Assembly (NCBI GenBank): GCA_021018995.1
Contig: CM037585.1
Location: 69,566,646-69,630,645, forward strand
DNA from: Chloranthus sessilifolius
Lineage: Eukaryota > Streptophyta > Magnoliopsida > Chloranthales > Chloranthaceae
Direction: 5' to 3'
DNA length: 64,000 nucleotides
Positions 34,422-47,225 of the stretch are shown piece by piece (the first letter of the stretch is position 1; each line of letters begins with the position of its first letter). Both the position numbers and the translations under genes were made by a program. The notes under the pieces are model-generated. The model saw only the letters and a program-made list of their open reading frames with translations. It was not told the DNA's origin and did not search any database.

Positions 34422-36012
34422 TGATCATTCACATAAAATACCTCTTTGCTACCCTAAACAAAGTTTTGTTAGCCCACGCTAAGGTACTAATGGCATCTCT
34501 TAAGTGATTATTTAGTCTTAACAGGAAGAAGATTACTAATGAGAAATCTGTGCAAAACCATACCCAGAATTCGCGATGAATCGTGAAGGCCATGACTTAA
34601 AGAACCAAAGGTCACGAATGATCGTGAAGTTGGGCGATTGCAATAGAACCATCCAAAGAAGAAAGCTTGACTGACTGTGAAGAATGATCTCAAAAGTATA
34701 AGAATCACGATTGATTGTGAGCAGAAGAAGACTGTCCAGAGATGAATGCCTTTACTATGGTAGATCACGATCTCACGAGAAGAAGTCACGATTGATCGTG
34801 ACTTAGTTAAAAGGACTCATAATTGAAGAAAAAGTGAATCACGATCAATCAAGGTGAAGTCATGATTGATCATGAATTGGATAAAAGACTCACGATTAGA
34901 GAAGATTAAAGCTATGATTGCACAAGACTTTGAGTTACAATTGATCGTAACAAAAAGAGAAGTTTCTCGAAAGAAAGAACCCTGCGATCGTAAGTCACAA
35001 TTTCAAGAGAAAAAAAAGCCGCGATTGATTGCAAGTCATGATTCCATCCTATTTTAAGTCAAGAGAAAGTCACGAAAGATGATGGCAAATTCAGAGATGT
35101 ATCCGGAGGACACGTATATTTAGGAAGTTTCAGTTTGAGTAAAATTCTATTTTTATTAGAATTATAATAGGAAGTTAGTATTTTAATTTAGCATGTACTA
35201 GGACTCCTATGAATCTATAAATAAGAGGGCTTGCGCACAAGAAAGACACATGCAGTATATACAATTCAGTAAATAAAGAGTTTTCATAGTAGTTTTTCTT
35301 AGTTTTTAGAATTCTAGTTTTGAGTTTTCATGATGGTTTCTATAAGTTGTTTTCAATTAATGAAAGTTATTATAAAGGTGTGTGGCTAAATTTCTAGAGT
35401 TTGAGAACCCGATATATTAAAGATAAGTATGCTTAGTTAGTTGTTTCTTATTCTTTTAAATTTGTATTGTAATTGGTTATTGAATATGACTTTTAAAGCT
35501 TGTTTATGAGTTTTAAAAGGATTTCAAGATTTCTATGATTTTAAATTCTATGTTACCGTTGTAGCCTTAGGTTTGGAATTACGAGACTTTCATCACCCGA
35601 CTATGTTGTCATTGCTGCATTAGTTTGTTTCATTAACGAGATTATTGATAGAGAAGTTTATGTTGTCGTTGTTACCTTAAACGAATCTTATCTTCTTCTA
35701 ATGTTGTCCTTGTCGCCTTAAGATAATTACAGAATTAAAAGGAATTAGAGATAATTAACTAGGATTACGAATCTGTGATCAGGGAACCTAGACTTATTTT
35801 TTAATCAGTTTTTACAACTTTACTTTTCATCATTAGTTACATTCAAATCTGTTTACTTTCTGCAATTTAGTTAAAACAAAACCAACCTATTTTCTAAGGC
35901 TTATAGACATATTCTTTTCGAAAGTTTTCCATGTGGATCCATACCCTTACATGTGCTACAATTCCTTGTACATTTGCGAGGTGATAATTTTTGTATAGTA
36001 AAAGAGCTATCA
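34422..36012 (+). mobile_element. Solo LTR F (Athila-type, A-related), 1591 bp
   Basis: It starts TGATCATTCACATAAAATACC-like sequence, close to the TGATCAGTCACA start of A-family LTRs, and ends GAGCTATCA. GTTCA flanks both sides (34417-34421, 36013-36017). The TATA box TATAAATA is near 35216-35223. The U5 part (ATGTGGATCCATACCCTTAC, CTTGTACATTTGCGAGGTG) is the form usual at the end of Athila and related LTRs. There is no interior, so it is a solo LTR. It lies in the left arm of the inverted repeat. Confidence 0.88.
34570..35085. promoter_or_regulatory. Motif array of LTR F (TCACGATTGATCGTGA type)
   Basis: About fourteen copies such as GTCACGAATGATCGTGAAG, TCACGATTGATTGTGA and GTCACGATTGATCGTGAC, upstream of the TATA box. 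The core ACGATT is shared with the A-family motif, but the palindrome centre differs. Confidence 0.72.
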
Positions 36013-36702
36013 GTTCATATAGATGCGAAAGGCATTGCGGAAACATATTTTATTAATCAAATTATTTCTAACAACCCAAGTTCAAAACCTCACACAAATT
36101 CTAATTCAAATCCATCTAATACATCAATTCAATATCACATGAATTCTAATTCAAATCCATCTAATACATCAATTCAGTATCTCAATAACACAAGGCAACC
36201 AAAATCGTGACTAGCTTCTATAGATTTTGTACTGTAGTTATTGGGCTGTCTCCAAATTCTAACTCCAAAAGGATCCAATTCATCTTTGTCATACAAGCTC
36301 TTCAATCCATGAGTTCTTGGGTTGTCTCCAAATTCTATAAGCTTGTAGGACAAAGATGAATTGGATCGTTTTGGAGTTAGAATTTGGAGACGACCCAAGA
36401 ACTAGAGTACAAAATCAATAGAAGCTAGTCACGATTTTGGCCACCTTGTGTTATTGAGATATTGAATTGATGTATTAAATGGATTTGAATTAGAATTCAT
36501 GTGAGATTTTGATCTCGGATTGCTAGAAATAATTTGACTAATAAAATACGTTTCCACAACCACTTCTGCAACTATATGAACATAAAGAAGTTTTGAATTA
36601 TTTGGATCATGATTTTACCTATTGCGCATCCCAACTCGTGGATCAATAAGCTGAGACATGACTGATGAGCCGGTGTACGAGTTAAGGGCTGGGTGCGTGA
36701 CA

Positions 36703-37386
36703 AAAAGTGGTAGTAGAGCCTTATTATAGATGATGATTAGAGCCTTGATGAAAACTTTAAGGATATTGGCTGCTTGAGAATCTATTTTAGAGAGGGAGTT
36801 TATGTGATGATGACCTTGAATCTTGAGAGAATTGATGACAAGGTATGAGCCATAGGACTTATAACATAAAAAATAGGACTCAACTTTGAATTTTAAGATT
36901 AATAATATTAAGGGCAAGATTGGATGGATAAGTTTTGGAGCCATAGAGAGCAGTTACCGAAATAGAGTTACAATTAAGTGGTCGAGAACATCAAAAGGAT
37001 TAGAATTGTGAATTCGAGAAGAATATGAGAAGTTTCTAGCATCTTGATTGCCTAGGTTGTAATTGGAAGAGAACCATTACAAGCGAAAGAAGTGAATTTA
37101 CCTAAAGTCTCGGTGTTGGTAGAATAGCATCAAAGTAGAGGTTTTGACTTTAATAAAGATTAGAATATGATAATATTGGCAATGATATGATAGAGTTAAG
37201 ATTCATTCCTAATTTCGCAACTCATTAAAAGTCTACGATTCTCTAATATTCTTGATCTTATTGCAACAAAAATTTTCAATTCTTAGACAACTTATGCTTT
37301 TTATTTGTTTGCATCTTGATAGACTCTTGATTTTGTTTGAAAACATGACTAGTTACCTTTTGTCGATTTTTTTCTTACGGATAAAT
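36703..37386 (+). other. Met-type primer site and leader of a decayed LTR element
   Basis: Directly after the LTR-like end at 36702, TGGTAGTAGAGC (36708-36719) matches the initiator-tRNA-Met site TGGTATCAGAGC at 10 of 12 bases. The following 650 bases look like untranslated leader; I recognise no gag. Chromovirus and many Copia elements use this primer, so the lineage is open. Confidence 0.5.
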
Positions 37387-38445
37387 TGATGCGGGAACTT
37401 ACTAAATGCAATGCTAGGGCTGAGATTAGGATTAAAATTAATTTAATCAATTAAAAAATAACAATTTCTCATAACAAATTACCACGAAAATTCTAGAAAT
37501 TCAATTAGGTGATTTAATTTTGGCTCAAAATAGCGTTACTTTCGTGTACGTTCCCTATCGCGGATCTAGAAGACTAGGGTTCTTATGAACGGCTAGATCT
37601 CCGATAGTTTTAGGGCGTCGAACGAACTCGCAAGCGGGTTCTCTCGATACCAAACGAAAATAAAAGGCTAATAAAATTAAAGATGAACAAAATATAATTA
37701 GGATTACGCTACTTACGCAAACCGTAGAACTAAAGAAGATAGAGATGAAAGAAGAGTTGGCCTCGCACCAAACCGCAAGCGGCAATCGAAGAATCGCTCT
37801 TCGTTTTGAGAGAATCACACCCTCACGAAAGTTAAAAACTCTCAATTTTGCATAAGCAATTTTCATTAACCAAAAAGTAATAATAAAAGTGTTTACAAGC
37901 CTTTAAATAGGCTAACCAATGCATAAAATTAGAAATCCTAGTATAACTCTAATTCCTAATTCAAATAAAAGAAATATTCTAATTCTTCTAAAACAATAAA
38001 GTCCTAAACAATAAGGAAACTAATCCTATTTCTAATAAAAGAAATATTCTAATTCTTCTAAAACAATAAAGTCTTAAACAATAAGGAAACTAATCCTATT
38101 TCTAATAAAAGAAACAACTCTTACTTTCTAAAATAAAATAATAAAAGAAACTAATCCTAATTCACTTAGGATTCATGAAATTCGTCACTTTATGTGTAGC
38201 CCCAAAAACTGACTATAACTTCTTCAATACTTGTCGGAATTGCCAAATTTTGGCTCGTTGGAAAGCTACTTCGATAAGCTTTCAAATATGATCAATTTCG
38301 TATCAATCCGACTTCGTTTGACACTTCAAAATAGGCCAAACATAAAAGTGACGGGATCATAAGTTACTCTTCTTTTGATAAGTTACGTTTCTTCTTTCGC
38401 CTCCGATATGTTATGGGCGGGTGCTTGAATCGGATGTCCCCATCA
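37387..38445 (-). mobile_element. Solo LTR E, 1059 bp
   Basis: It starts TGATGCGGGAAC and ends GTCCCCATCA, flanked by TAAAT (37382-37386, 38446-38450). It contains a perfect-period 70-bp tandem pair (37971-38040 and 38041-38110). TTTAAATAGG near 37901 (minus CCTATTTAAA) suggests transcription on the minus strand. The GTTGGAAAGCT / AGCTTTCAA hairpin near 38262-38285 also occurs in other LTRs here. No primer site or coding. The family was not recognised. Confidence 0.85.
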
Positions 38446-38450
38446 TAAAT

Positions 38451-39700
38451 GCACGATGTGTATGCATTTGAATTCCTTTCTAACACTATGATTTTGTTAG
38501 ATGTGTGGACGCATACTTACATGCAACTTAAGAGGATTCGTCAATTTATTGAAACTATGTTGATATGATTTTGATCCAGTCTTTCAGAATGTTTGACATG
38601 AAATTCTTTTACTTTCTTGATAGTTCTCTTGATCCTTCTTGTAATTAATTAGAAATCATATGTGGATCATTCTAGTTGTAATAGTCATTGATTGTATTGA
38701 AATCTCAAAAATTCTAATAAGAAATTAGCTTTATGAATAGTACTACGACTTTGAATCATTAATGATAGCTATTTTAGGAATAGGCTTGCAATAAAGAACT
38801 CAAATAAGAACTTCAACTTGGAAATTGAAATGAGAAATTAAGAATCCGAACTAAAATAAAACTTTTTATTTTAAAAATGACTCTGTTGGAAAGATTAGAT
38901 TGCTAGAATGAGCCAGTGAGAGAGTTATCCTTTCTAATCTTGTATTTGAAAAAATGAACTGAAATCGATATCTGCTATTGAACTTGAATTGATACGTACA
39001 TTTTGATATAAATGTTCATCTTAATAGTGATTTAATATTGATACATCCATTTCTCATCAGATTTTCAAAATATATAAATAAATTATGTTTGATAAACTTT
39101 CCAATGATATATAACTCACCCTCAAATTGTTCATATGGAGAGCCATATGATCTCCCAAAGCCTACTCAATATATCAGACTTGATAAGAGTTAGTTGATGC
39201 TGCAAGGGATTTGTGTTGTAGCTTCTTCATTTGACCACCAATACGAATGACATTGAGAGTGTTTGGAGAGAAATTTGATACCGTTTCTGAAGATATAGCG
39301 TTTGCTTTGAGGGTCGCTATGGAGAAAGAGATATGTACCCTTTAATATAGAGTTCACTCTTACAAAACGAATCTGTGAGAGGTAATCAATATCGTGAGAG
39401 TTTGAGTGGTAACTTTATTAACTTTCTTACGGTGAAGCAAATATAGGATATCCAAGTCCCATAGGAAAAAGGATTTGGTTTGTAAAAAAAAGTTTGCCAA
39501 AACCCCTTTATCCTTGCCTTTTCATTATTGCAGAGGAGGTTCTTAGTTGAGGCATTAACCGTTCTATGAATGTAATCATTTTGAGAGACTTTCTTCCTCC
39601 AAAAATTGCCTTGATCCTTCTCTTCTTTTTTATGCAAATGATCTCCTTGTATTTACAAAGTGCACGATGAAATCCCTTTGGGATCTCAATAAGTATTTTC
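38451..39700. other. Gene-free relic sequence
   Basis: AT-rich with no readable domain. 39430-39500 (GGATATCCAAGTCCCATAGG plus a poly-A/T run) is an inverted, diverged relative of 55840-55890, so at least that part is old repeat. Probably the interior of the element whose LTR ends at 36702, plus later relics. Confidence 0.4.
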
Positions 39701-40173
39701 AGACCTAGATCACCTCACCATTACCTCATCTCCTCCTCCTCAAGGCTATAAATACCCCACGTCCGAGTTTGGCGAACCGAATTTGGATATTTTCTAAGCC
39801 CTAATGGTGCTAGAGCCCCATGTCCGAGTTCTTTCACCAGGTAAAGACTCTCTTCCCTTCTTCTTTCTCTTAAGATAAGTTGGCCTATCCATAACTTGGC
39901 TCGTAAGGGATGAGGAGGTGTCAAACCGGCCAATAGGCTGGGATTGACTCCACCCATTTGGCTTGACACCGGCTAATAGGCTAGGGCTGACACCACCCAT
40001 GAGGGTCGTCACCGGCCAATAGACTGGGACTAACTCTGCCCATAAGACTTACCTCCACTAGGGGAAGGCTTGGTCATGCACACCAAGGGTTAGCCTTGTT
40101 CAACTTTGGGTTTCCCTCATGGTTCAGAGTTCTGATCTCCTTTCATTCGAAAGGGTCAAGCCCCCACCCTAGG
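39701..40173 (+). repeat. LTR-like relic left of the hAT element
   Basis: It contains a promoter-like GGCTATAAATACCCC near 39744 followed by degenerate repeats of CACCGGCCAATAGGCTGGGA (39930-40030). Together with 47226-48560 it formed one repeat-rich sequence before the hAT insertion: CTTGGGTTTCCC and GAAAGGGTCAAGCCC occur on both sides. It is possibly R-U5 sequence of an unclassified LTR element. Confidence 0.4.
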
Positions 40174-40479
40174 CAAGGATCAAAATCTCGGCCGAAAATT
40201 TAAATTTTCGGCCGAGTCGTCTCGGTATCGGCCAAGGCCGAAACCCAAAACATTAAAAAATGCCCCCCCCTTAAAAAAATCAAATTATCGGCCGATTATA
40301 TGATTGGACGGCTCTTTAGGGTTCTTTTGGAAATTTGAATGGGTATTATACCCATTTTCATAATTGCACCCCATTAATGAACGGTTTAAAAGCCATTTAA
40401 ACCTTTTTAATTGCAACCTATTCTTTAATGGCAACCCAAGTACATATAAACCCATTTAAGCTTCCTCATCCGCAGCCCA

Positions 40480-40990
40480 GCCAACTCGTCGCCGGATTTC
40501 GTCGATGCTTCGCCTGATTTCGTCGGAACTCGCCGGATTTTCTTCAAAAAATTAATATAGGTGTCGAATCTTTGCGTGATTCGCCATGTGAAGTCGGTTT
40601 TCGCCAACTTTCGCCGGATTTCTCTAGATCTAACATTTTTGGTCACCGGATTTCGTCGGGATTCGTCGGATTTTACGCAAAAAATATCATAAGTTGCCTA
40701 ATATACGTGTGGTTCGCCGTTTGGACTCGGATTTCACCCAAATCTCGTTGATTTCAAATCTAAATGGATCTAGGCGGATTCTCACGGATTTCCCAAACTT
40801 CATGGATTTCGCCCAAACTCGCCGGATTTTGCTTTAAAAAATTACGAGAGTTCTCAAATCTCAGCATGATTCGCTATCTCTACTCGGGTCTCGAAAAATA
40901 TTGCCGGAAAGTGACCAAATCTAGCCGGATTTCGTCGGAATTTACCCAAATTTCTCTAAAAAATTACGTGAGTTCGCCGTTCCTACTCGA
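40480..40990. repeat. Subterminal repeats of the hAT element
   Basis: About four degenerate units of 110-130 bases. Each contains CTCGCCGGATTTCGTCGG or a variant, an AAAAAATTA stretch, and ATTCGCCRT...CTACTCGGGTCTCG. Subterminal repeats of this kind bind transposase in Ac-like elements; that role is inferred here. The first 90 bases also hold a perfect palindrome centred at AAATTTAAATTT. Confidence 0.7.
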
Positions 40991-41039
40991 GTCTTGAAAA
41001 ATATATAATAATATATATTTTTTAATTATATTATTATTT

Positions 41040-41093
41040 TTTTATGTTTAGAGATAATTGCATTGATGGTGCCACATGGAATAATATTTTAAT

Positions 41094-41126
<33 letters not shown>

Positions 41127-42195
41127 CTGATGGGGACGCATGTAAGGGCAGTGCAGCGTCAGCATTGACTTTTAAAAGGGAAAAAAAAAAAAAATGGTTT
41201 GTTTATCTAAGAAGAGCCAGTAAAAAAAAATCTCCTCCATTTTGCGTTGGGTATCTATGTTCGCTCCTATGTCATCACTGAAAGCGTCCACATCTTAGAC
41301 TCTTTGAAGACTATTGATTGCTTCAGATTAACGATGGAGATCGTGTTTCAGCCTAATATTCCACATAATAGATCTTGGGGTTATGACGCACCTATCAGAC
41401 GATAAATTTTTTATTCTATATGTGGCTGATCCCAAAAACTGGCCCTAAATTGGCGTTTGCGCATAATGTTTGACATATGATTCAAAGACCATTTTTTGGA
41501 ATTTGTGACACTTGGAATAAAAACCGACCGTCTGATAAATGCGTCATGAACTCAAGATCTCTTGTGTGGAATATCGGGATGAAACATGACCTCCATCGTT
41601 TTATCCGACTTAATCAATGGTTATCAAGGGGTCTAAGATGTGGGCACAAACAAAGTACCCCTTTTGCTTTTCTTATAGAATAAAAGATTTCTATTTAGCA
41701 ATAATGTGGGCTCCACTTTCTTAATCGTTTTTAAACATAAAATCTTTAGCTAATATTTGAAGGCCACTAATTTACTTTAAATCCACCCATCAAATCTTTG
41801 AGTTCACCCACACTGAAACACATTGACTTGGTAGAATTAGATGATGATCATTGTTTATCCTCTCAATCTTTCACAAGATGTATCTTGAGATCATGGGTCT
41901 ACCATCAGACGGTTAGTGTTTAATTTCTCGTGGCACACATCTCAGAAAAATGACCTTAACATCACGTGCAAGCTCAAAATTGCTTTTAACGTCCCTTTTT
42001 TGGGTATGCACCACATGAAATAAAAATCCTACCGTCGGATGGTACGATCATATTCTCAAGATCCATCATGTGAAAGATTGGGACGATAAACAATCTCCAT
42101 CGTTCGATTCAATATAATCAAAGTGTTCCAGCATGTGTGAATTCAATTATATAATATAATATATTATATTATATAATCGATGGTGCCACACGGAA

Positions 42196-42226
<31 letters not shown>

Positions 42227-43670
42227 TTGGCATTGAATCGGCCTATAATATACAATATCTTATATTGTATATTGTATATTTAAGATATTGAATCGGCTTA
42301 TAATATACCCTCATTTAATAACTCTTTTTATATACAATATCTTATATTTAACAATATTTTTATAAAATAATTTATAAAGATATATAATTTAAAATAAATT
42401 ATTATAAAATAAATTATTATACTAACAATAATAAATATAATAATATATTAAATTATATAATTGATGGTGTCATAAATAAAAATTTATATAAAAAAATAGT
42501 ATATAAACATACTTAACATTTACAAATTTATTATTATCATTTACCATTTTTTGATATACTTAAAAATAATACAATTCTCTTTTAAAAACAACTATCCAAT
42601 TCATTTAATTTATATATTAAAATTGTATAAACTCTACATTATCATAAATATTTATCATACATATTTACATAATATTATATATTTTATATTTTTATATATT
42701 AAAAATACTAATATAACTTTAATCATCATAATTTAACTTAATATTAAATATAAACCAATAGCAATAAATTAATTATTAATAAAAATCATAAATATATTAC
42801 TATTTAAAACTATTATTCATAATATATATAATTAATATTTATAACGATATAATGATATTATTAAAATATAAAAATGAACAACTACTATATTTACATTACA
42901 TATTAATATTGTAATAATATACTTATTACAATATTATTACACTTAACTACAATACTATAAATAATTAAATAAATTTAATATTTTCATAATAAAACTATCA
43001 ATGTGAAAATTTTGAAATAATACTTAATAACAACAATAATAAAATATAATAATTATAACTATATTTATAATTAATTATAAATTTATTATACAAATATTAA
43101 TCATTATATTAACTATATTTTAAGATCATGTTATAATTAATATATATATATATATATATTAATTATATGTGAACACCAAAGAATGATCAAGATTGCTATA
43201 CAAAAGATTGGCACGAAACGTGATCTCTATCATCCGATGGAATAAAGTCAAAGGACATTATTTGATTCAATGGTTGTCTGTGAGAAATTAGATGATAGAG
43301 ATTGTTTTCGTGTTAATATTTTGCCCATGTGGCTTAGATGGGTATTCCATGTGGCACATATCCAAATGATAACAAAGTCTCTATTTTTAACCATATATAT
43401 ATGAATAATTTGGTTTTAGTTACATTTCACTGGGTTGCTACTTTTAAAGTTTCAATTATGTTATTATATTTAGGGATAATTTTTTTGATATCCCTATAAC
43501 TAACTTTCATCACTAAAATATTGGTATATTATTTTTGAAATAGCTAAATGATCTATAATTTAAAACTTTTATCTCCACTTTATCTATGGGGTTAATTTGA
43601 ATTTAATGATTTTTTAATTGGAATGACATTTCTTCTACAGATTCTATTATTTGATATATAAAAATAGTTC
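41040..43670. other. AT-rich 5' interior of the hAT element with dispersed-repeat pieces
   Basis: No coding. Three pieces of a dispersed family containing GATTGG(C/G)ACGAAACGTGATCT or a relative lie at about 41565-41615, 42070-42115 and 43200-43245; a fourth is at 53338-53380 outside the element. TGATGGTGCCACATGGAATA near 41065 and its relative near 42178 suggest an insertion or duplication between them. 42230-43150 is almost purely A and T. Confidence 0.5.
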
Positions 43671-43678
43671 GCGATCTT

Positions 43679-46600
43679 GATCCTGCATGACAGTATGGCA
43701 CTCCTTTGGGACCTAAGAGGCTTAATTCAAAATGTCATTTTTGTAATAAAGAACTAAATGGTGGCGGTGTCAGCAGACTTAAGGAACACGTAGCTGGCAA
43801 ACAGGGTGACGTGCAGCCATGTACTAGCGTGCCCAAGGAAATTAGGCAGCAAATAAAACAACAATTGCAGATCGCCAAAGGGAAGAGAGCAGAGGTTGAG
43901 AGAATGAATCAAGAATTAATGGAAACCATATCGCAACCTCACCGTACTTCAATTCCAGTAGACTTGGATGATGATGATGATGATGATGATGAAGATGATG
44001 AAGAGAGTCAACTTAGGAGGGTAATGAGGGACAGTTTGAATGAAAGGAGAAGACGAGAGGATGAACAATACGCTTCTCATAGATTTCGGTCTAATTTGCA
44101 TGGACCATCTACAGTAGCAGCTGGGGGAGGGTCAGGTCATAGCCAGGGCCATGGAGACATAGGTTTACGCAGGTCATCTACTATACGGGAGGGTGGTTCT
44201 AGACCTTCTGGTTCTGGTAGTGTTAGATGTCCAGTGGGACCTATAGATCCTTTCTTATATAAAATAGAGAGCTCCAAACAGTCCAAGTTGAGTACAACGT
44301 TTTTGAAGAGTTGGGGTAAAAGATTAGGTAAATCAGTAGCCAAATTAGCTCAAATATTCCAACTCAAGTGGTCGAATCATTGTACTTTAAGACCATGTTA
44401 GAGACTAGTGCGGCGGGACACAGGGGTAAAATCCCAACTTATGAGATAGTGGCCCATATTTAGACGATGAAGTGACCGAGATAATGTATCATGTAACGAG
44501 CTTTGAGAAAATATGGGACGAGAGAAAAATTATGTGCGATGGTTGGACGAGTGTTACTAAGAAGACCTTAATCAAGTTCTTAGTATACGGTGATCGTGGG
44601 ACAATCTTCAAGAAGTCTTGATGCTTCAAAAACAACAAAGGATGCCAACTATCTGTTTGGATTGATGGATGAGGTTGTAAGATCAGTTGGGCCGCAGGGA
44701 GTTGTATAAATCATCACTGATAACGCATCAAACTACAAGGCAGCTGGCAACAAACTTTCGTCCACATATAGTCACATCTTACGGACTCCTGCGACCCATT
44801 GTATTGATCTCATTCTCATCGACCTCGGAAAGATGGAAATCGTACATATATAAAGAACTGTAAGATGATAACCAGTTTCATCTATCAAAGTGCAAGCCTA
44901 GTCAATTTGCTGAGAACCTTTACAGACCAAAGAGACGTTATAAGGCCTGCAATAACTCGGTTTGCCACCCACTTCGTTGCCCTTCAAAGCTTATATAAGT
45001 ATAGGGCAGCCTTGAAGAGTCCGACCGATCTCCGAATGGGTGTTACGGCCAAAATTCCAAACACGAACGACCATTGGCCAACAATGTGGGCGATACTATC
45101 TTCACCGCATTCGATTATCGAATATTATTGAACCGCTAGTGCACGTACTAAGATTGGTAGATGGGGATGACAAACCCACAATGGGGTATGTCTATGAGGC
45201 CATGATTAAAGCAAAGTTGGCCATTAGAGGTAAGTTCCCCAAAAGTCACAAGAAATTTTGGAAGGTGATCGATAGAAGGTGGAATGAGCAGTTCCACCAA
45301 AATCTACATGCAGCAGGTAATTTATTACTTTAATTAATTGATAATCATACTTTCGTTACATTTATCTTTATAGTTTTAATTAATTGAGATATTTCAACAG
45401 GGTATTTCTTGAACCCCGTCTACCAATATAGTCGAAATATCAGTATAAATGATGAGGTCTACAGTGGCTTATTAAGCATGATCCAAAAGATGGAGTCAGA
45501 CATCAACATTCAAGGGAAGGCAATGAGAGAGGTAACAAATAATTAATTTTCCCGTATAATTGTTAAGATTATTGTTACCGATATTTGTAACATTGATCTT
45601 CCTTGTTTGACAATATTGTGCAGATTGAATTCTTTCGAAATAAAATTGGCTCTTTTGGAACGCCACTAGCATTATCTGAGATCCATAATTAGAAGCCAGG
45701 TAAATTAGATTTTATTTTACTTATGAAAGTTTATAGTCCATTAAATTTGATGCATCTATATTATTCAATGCAGCTGAATGGTAGATAAATTTCGGTGATG
45801 TGAAGAAGGCCCCTAATTTAAGAAGGATAGCAATTCGAGTGCTAAGTCAAACTACATCCTCCTCAAATTGCGAACGAAATTGGAGCACATTCTCTCTTAT
45901 CCATACCAAATCAAGGAATAGACTAACTATGGAGAGATTGGAAAGGATGGTCTATGTCCATTACAATATGAGGTTGAGGGTCAGAAATATTAAAAGAGCG
46001 AGCCGTGGTAAGAATATCTAATAAAATAAAGTTTACTTTCAAAGTGATTCATATATTTAAATTACAATGTTTATAAAATGTATTAATTAATTTTGTATTC
46101 TTCTTATGTAGATGAGGAATATTTTAATCCGATCGAATTGAATTACATTTTCTCGGAAGATGATCCTTTGAGAGAGTGGATTGAGGAGAGAGAAACTCCA
46201 GTTTTAGATAGTGAGAGCACAGAATGGTTAGATGAAGCCGAAAGAGCTGCCGAAGGCTAACCCTCACAATCTCGTAAAAAATGAAGGCTTGTTCACCAAG
46301 GAACACCTCTTAGAGATAACGGTGAGAGAGGTAGTAGTGGTGATGACGATGGTGGTGACGATGGTGGTGGTGGAGGTGATGATGATGACGAAGATGGTAC
46401 TGGGGGTGGTAGAGAGGGCACACAGTGGGGGGGTGAAACTTACAGTGGTGATTATGGTACTTTACATGGGCAGTCTTCAAGCGGTGTTTGACAGTGGACT
46501 GATGATGACATGACTATGTACGATACTCCCACATTTAGACACGGAGGGTTGGAAGGAAGAGGGCCATCAGAGTCCTACCAAACTCCACAAGATTCGCTCG

Positions 46601-46881
46601 ACGCCATTAACTCTACAATTAGTAGTTTTAGTGGGTTTGGGTTTCAACCTACCAACCAATCTTACAACCCACAATATCCTCAACCAAGCAACCTGGGAAA
46701 TGAGGGTTTCGTTTCTCAAATATTTGGTGGATCGTATGCTTCATACTACCCCCAATATAATCAACCACCAGAAACATCTCAGCACGGGGCATATGGCTAT
46801 CAATACGGACAATATTATAGGCCACGACAACAGAATGATACTGATGAAGAAGAACCACCCAGGAACTCTATGTGGCTTTGA
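43679..46881 (+). pseudogene. hAT transposase gene, multi-exon, broken
   Basis: The BED zinc finger starts in the frame DPA-stop-QYGTPLGPKRL (a TGA at 43688-43690 replaces the usual Trp codon) and continues CHFCNKELNGGGVSRLKEH. Next come an acidic Asp/Glu stretch, then a DUF659-like core (IMCDGWTSVTKKTLIKFLVY, IITDNASNYKAAGNKL, THCIDLILIDLGK), FIYQSASLVNLLRTFTDQRD and ITRFATHFVALQSLYKYRAA. The C-terminal hAT dimerisation domain lies at 45800-46000 (SSSNCERNWSTFSLIHTKSR). Plausible GT-AG introns: about 45318-45401, 45532-45624, 45700-45773 and 46009-46111. A Gly/Asp-rich then Tyr/Gln-rich tail ends at MWL (46881). Frame changes near 44345, 44455, 44619 and 45115 and stops near 44708 and 44852 show that it is dead. 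Confidence 0.85.
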
Positions 46882-47225
46882 GTAGGTGGCTGCTCGAGTT
46901 CAGGTAATGAAGTCATTTTTTGTCTATTTTATGTTCCATATTTTAAAATAAAAAACTCTATATGGCTTTGAATAGACATATAACTGTTTTAAACGGACAA
47001 AAATTAGTCTCACTAATGTATATATCTGTTATAATAATGTTAAATAGCTTAAAAAAACTAAGAAAATAAAGTTCGGCAAAGTTCGATAAAGTTCGGAGCA
47101 TATTTAAAAAAAAATCTAAAATTTACCGAAATTTTGACCGAAATTTCTGAAATTTTGACCAATTTACGGTTCGGGTCCTGACCGAAACCGAAACCAAAAT
47201 CGAGACTTTGATCCTTGACCCTAGG

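Larger units (their letters stand above)
34300..36702. repeat. Long inverted repeat, arms about 365-400 bp, left arm split by solo LTR F
   Basis: The left arm (about 34300-34421 continuing at 36018-36299) is the inverted copy of the right arm (36339-36702), with a spacer of about 40 bases. Examples: TTGTACACCAACTCATCGGT near 34320 against ACTGATGAGCCGGTGTACGA near 36661; ACTCCAAAAGGATCCAATTC near 36262 against GAATTGGATCGTTTTGGAGT near 36358. The left arm has an extra 46-bp direct repeat (36095-36185). The right arm ends GCGTGACA at 36702 and is followed by a Met-type primer site, so the arms appear to be 3' parts of an LTR in inverted orientation. Confidence 0.8.
40174..47217 (+). mobile_element. 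Ac-type hAT transposon, 7.0 kb, decayed
   Basis: Inverted ends CAAGGATCAAAATCTCG (left) and CGAGACTTTGATCCTTG (right) are flanked by an exact 8-bp duplication ACCCTAGG (40166-40173, 47218-47225). The left 0.8 kb carries palindromic GGCCGAAA and GCCGGATTTCGTCGG repeats; then follow about 2.7 kb of AT-rich non-coding sequence and a broken transposase gene with BED finger, DUF659-like core and hAT dimerisation domain. The element is non-functional as written. The 215-bp MITE at 26627 has nearly the same ends. Confidence 0.93.

Noticed and set aside
42230-43150. Very AT-rich block as organelle DNA
   Set aside because: No organelle gene, tRNA or recognisable motif; it lies entirely inside the hAT element.
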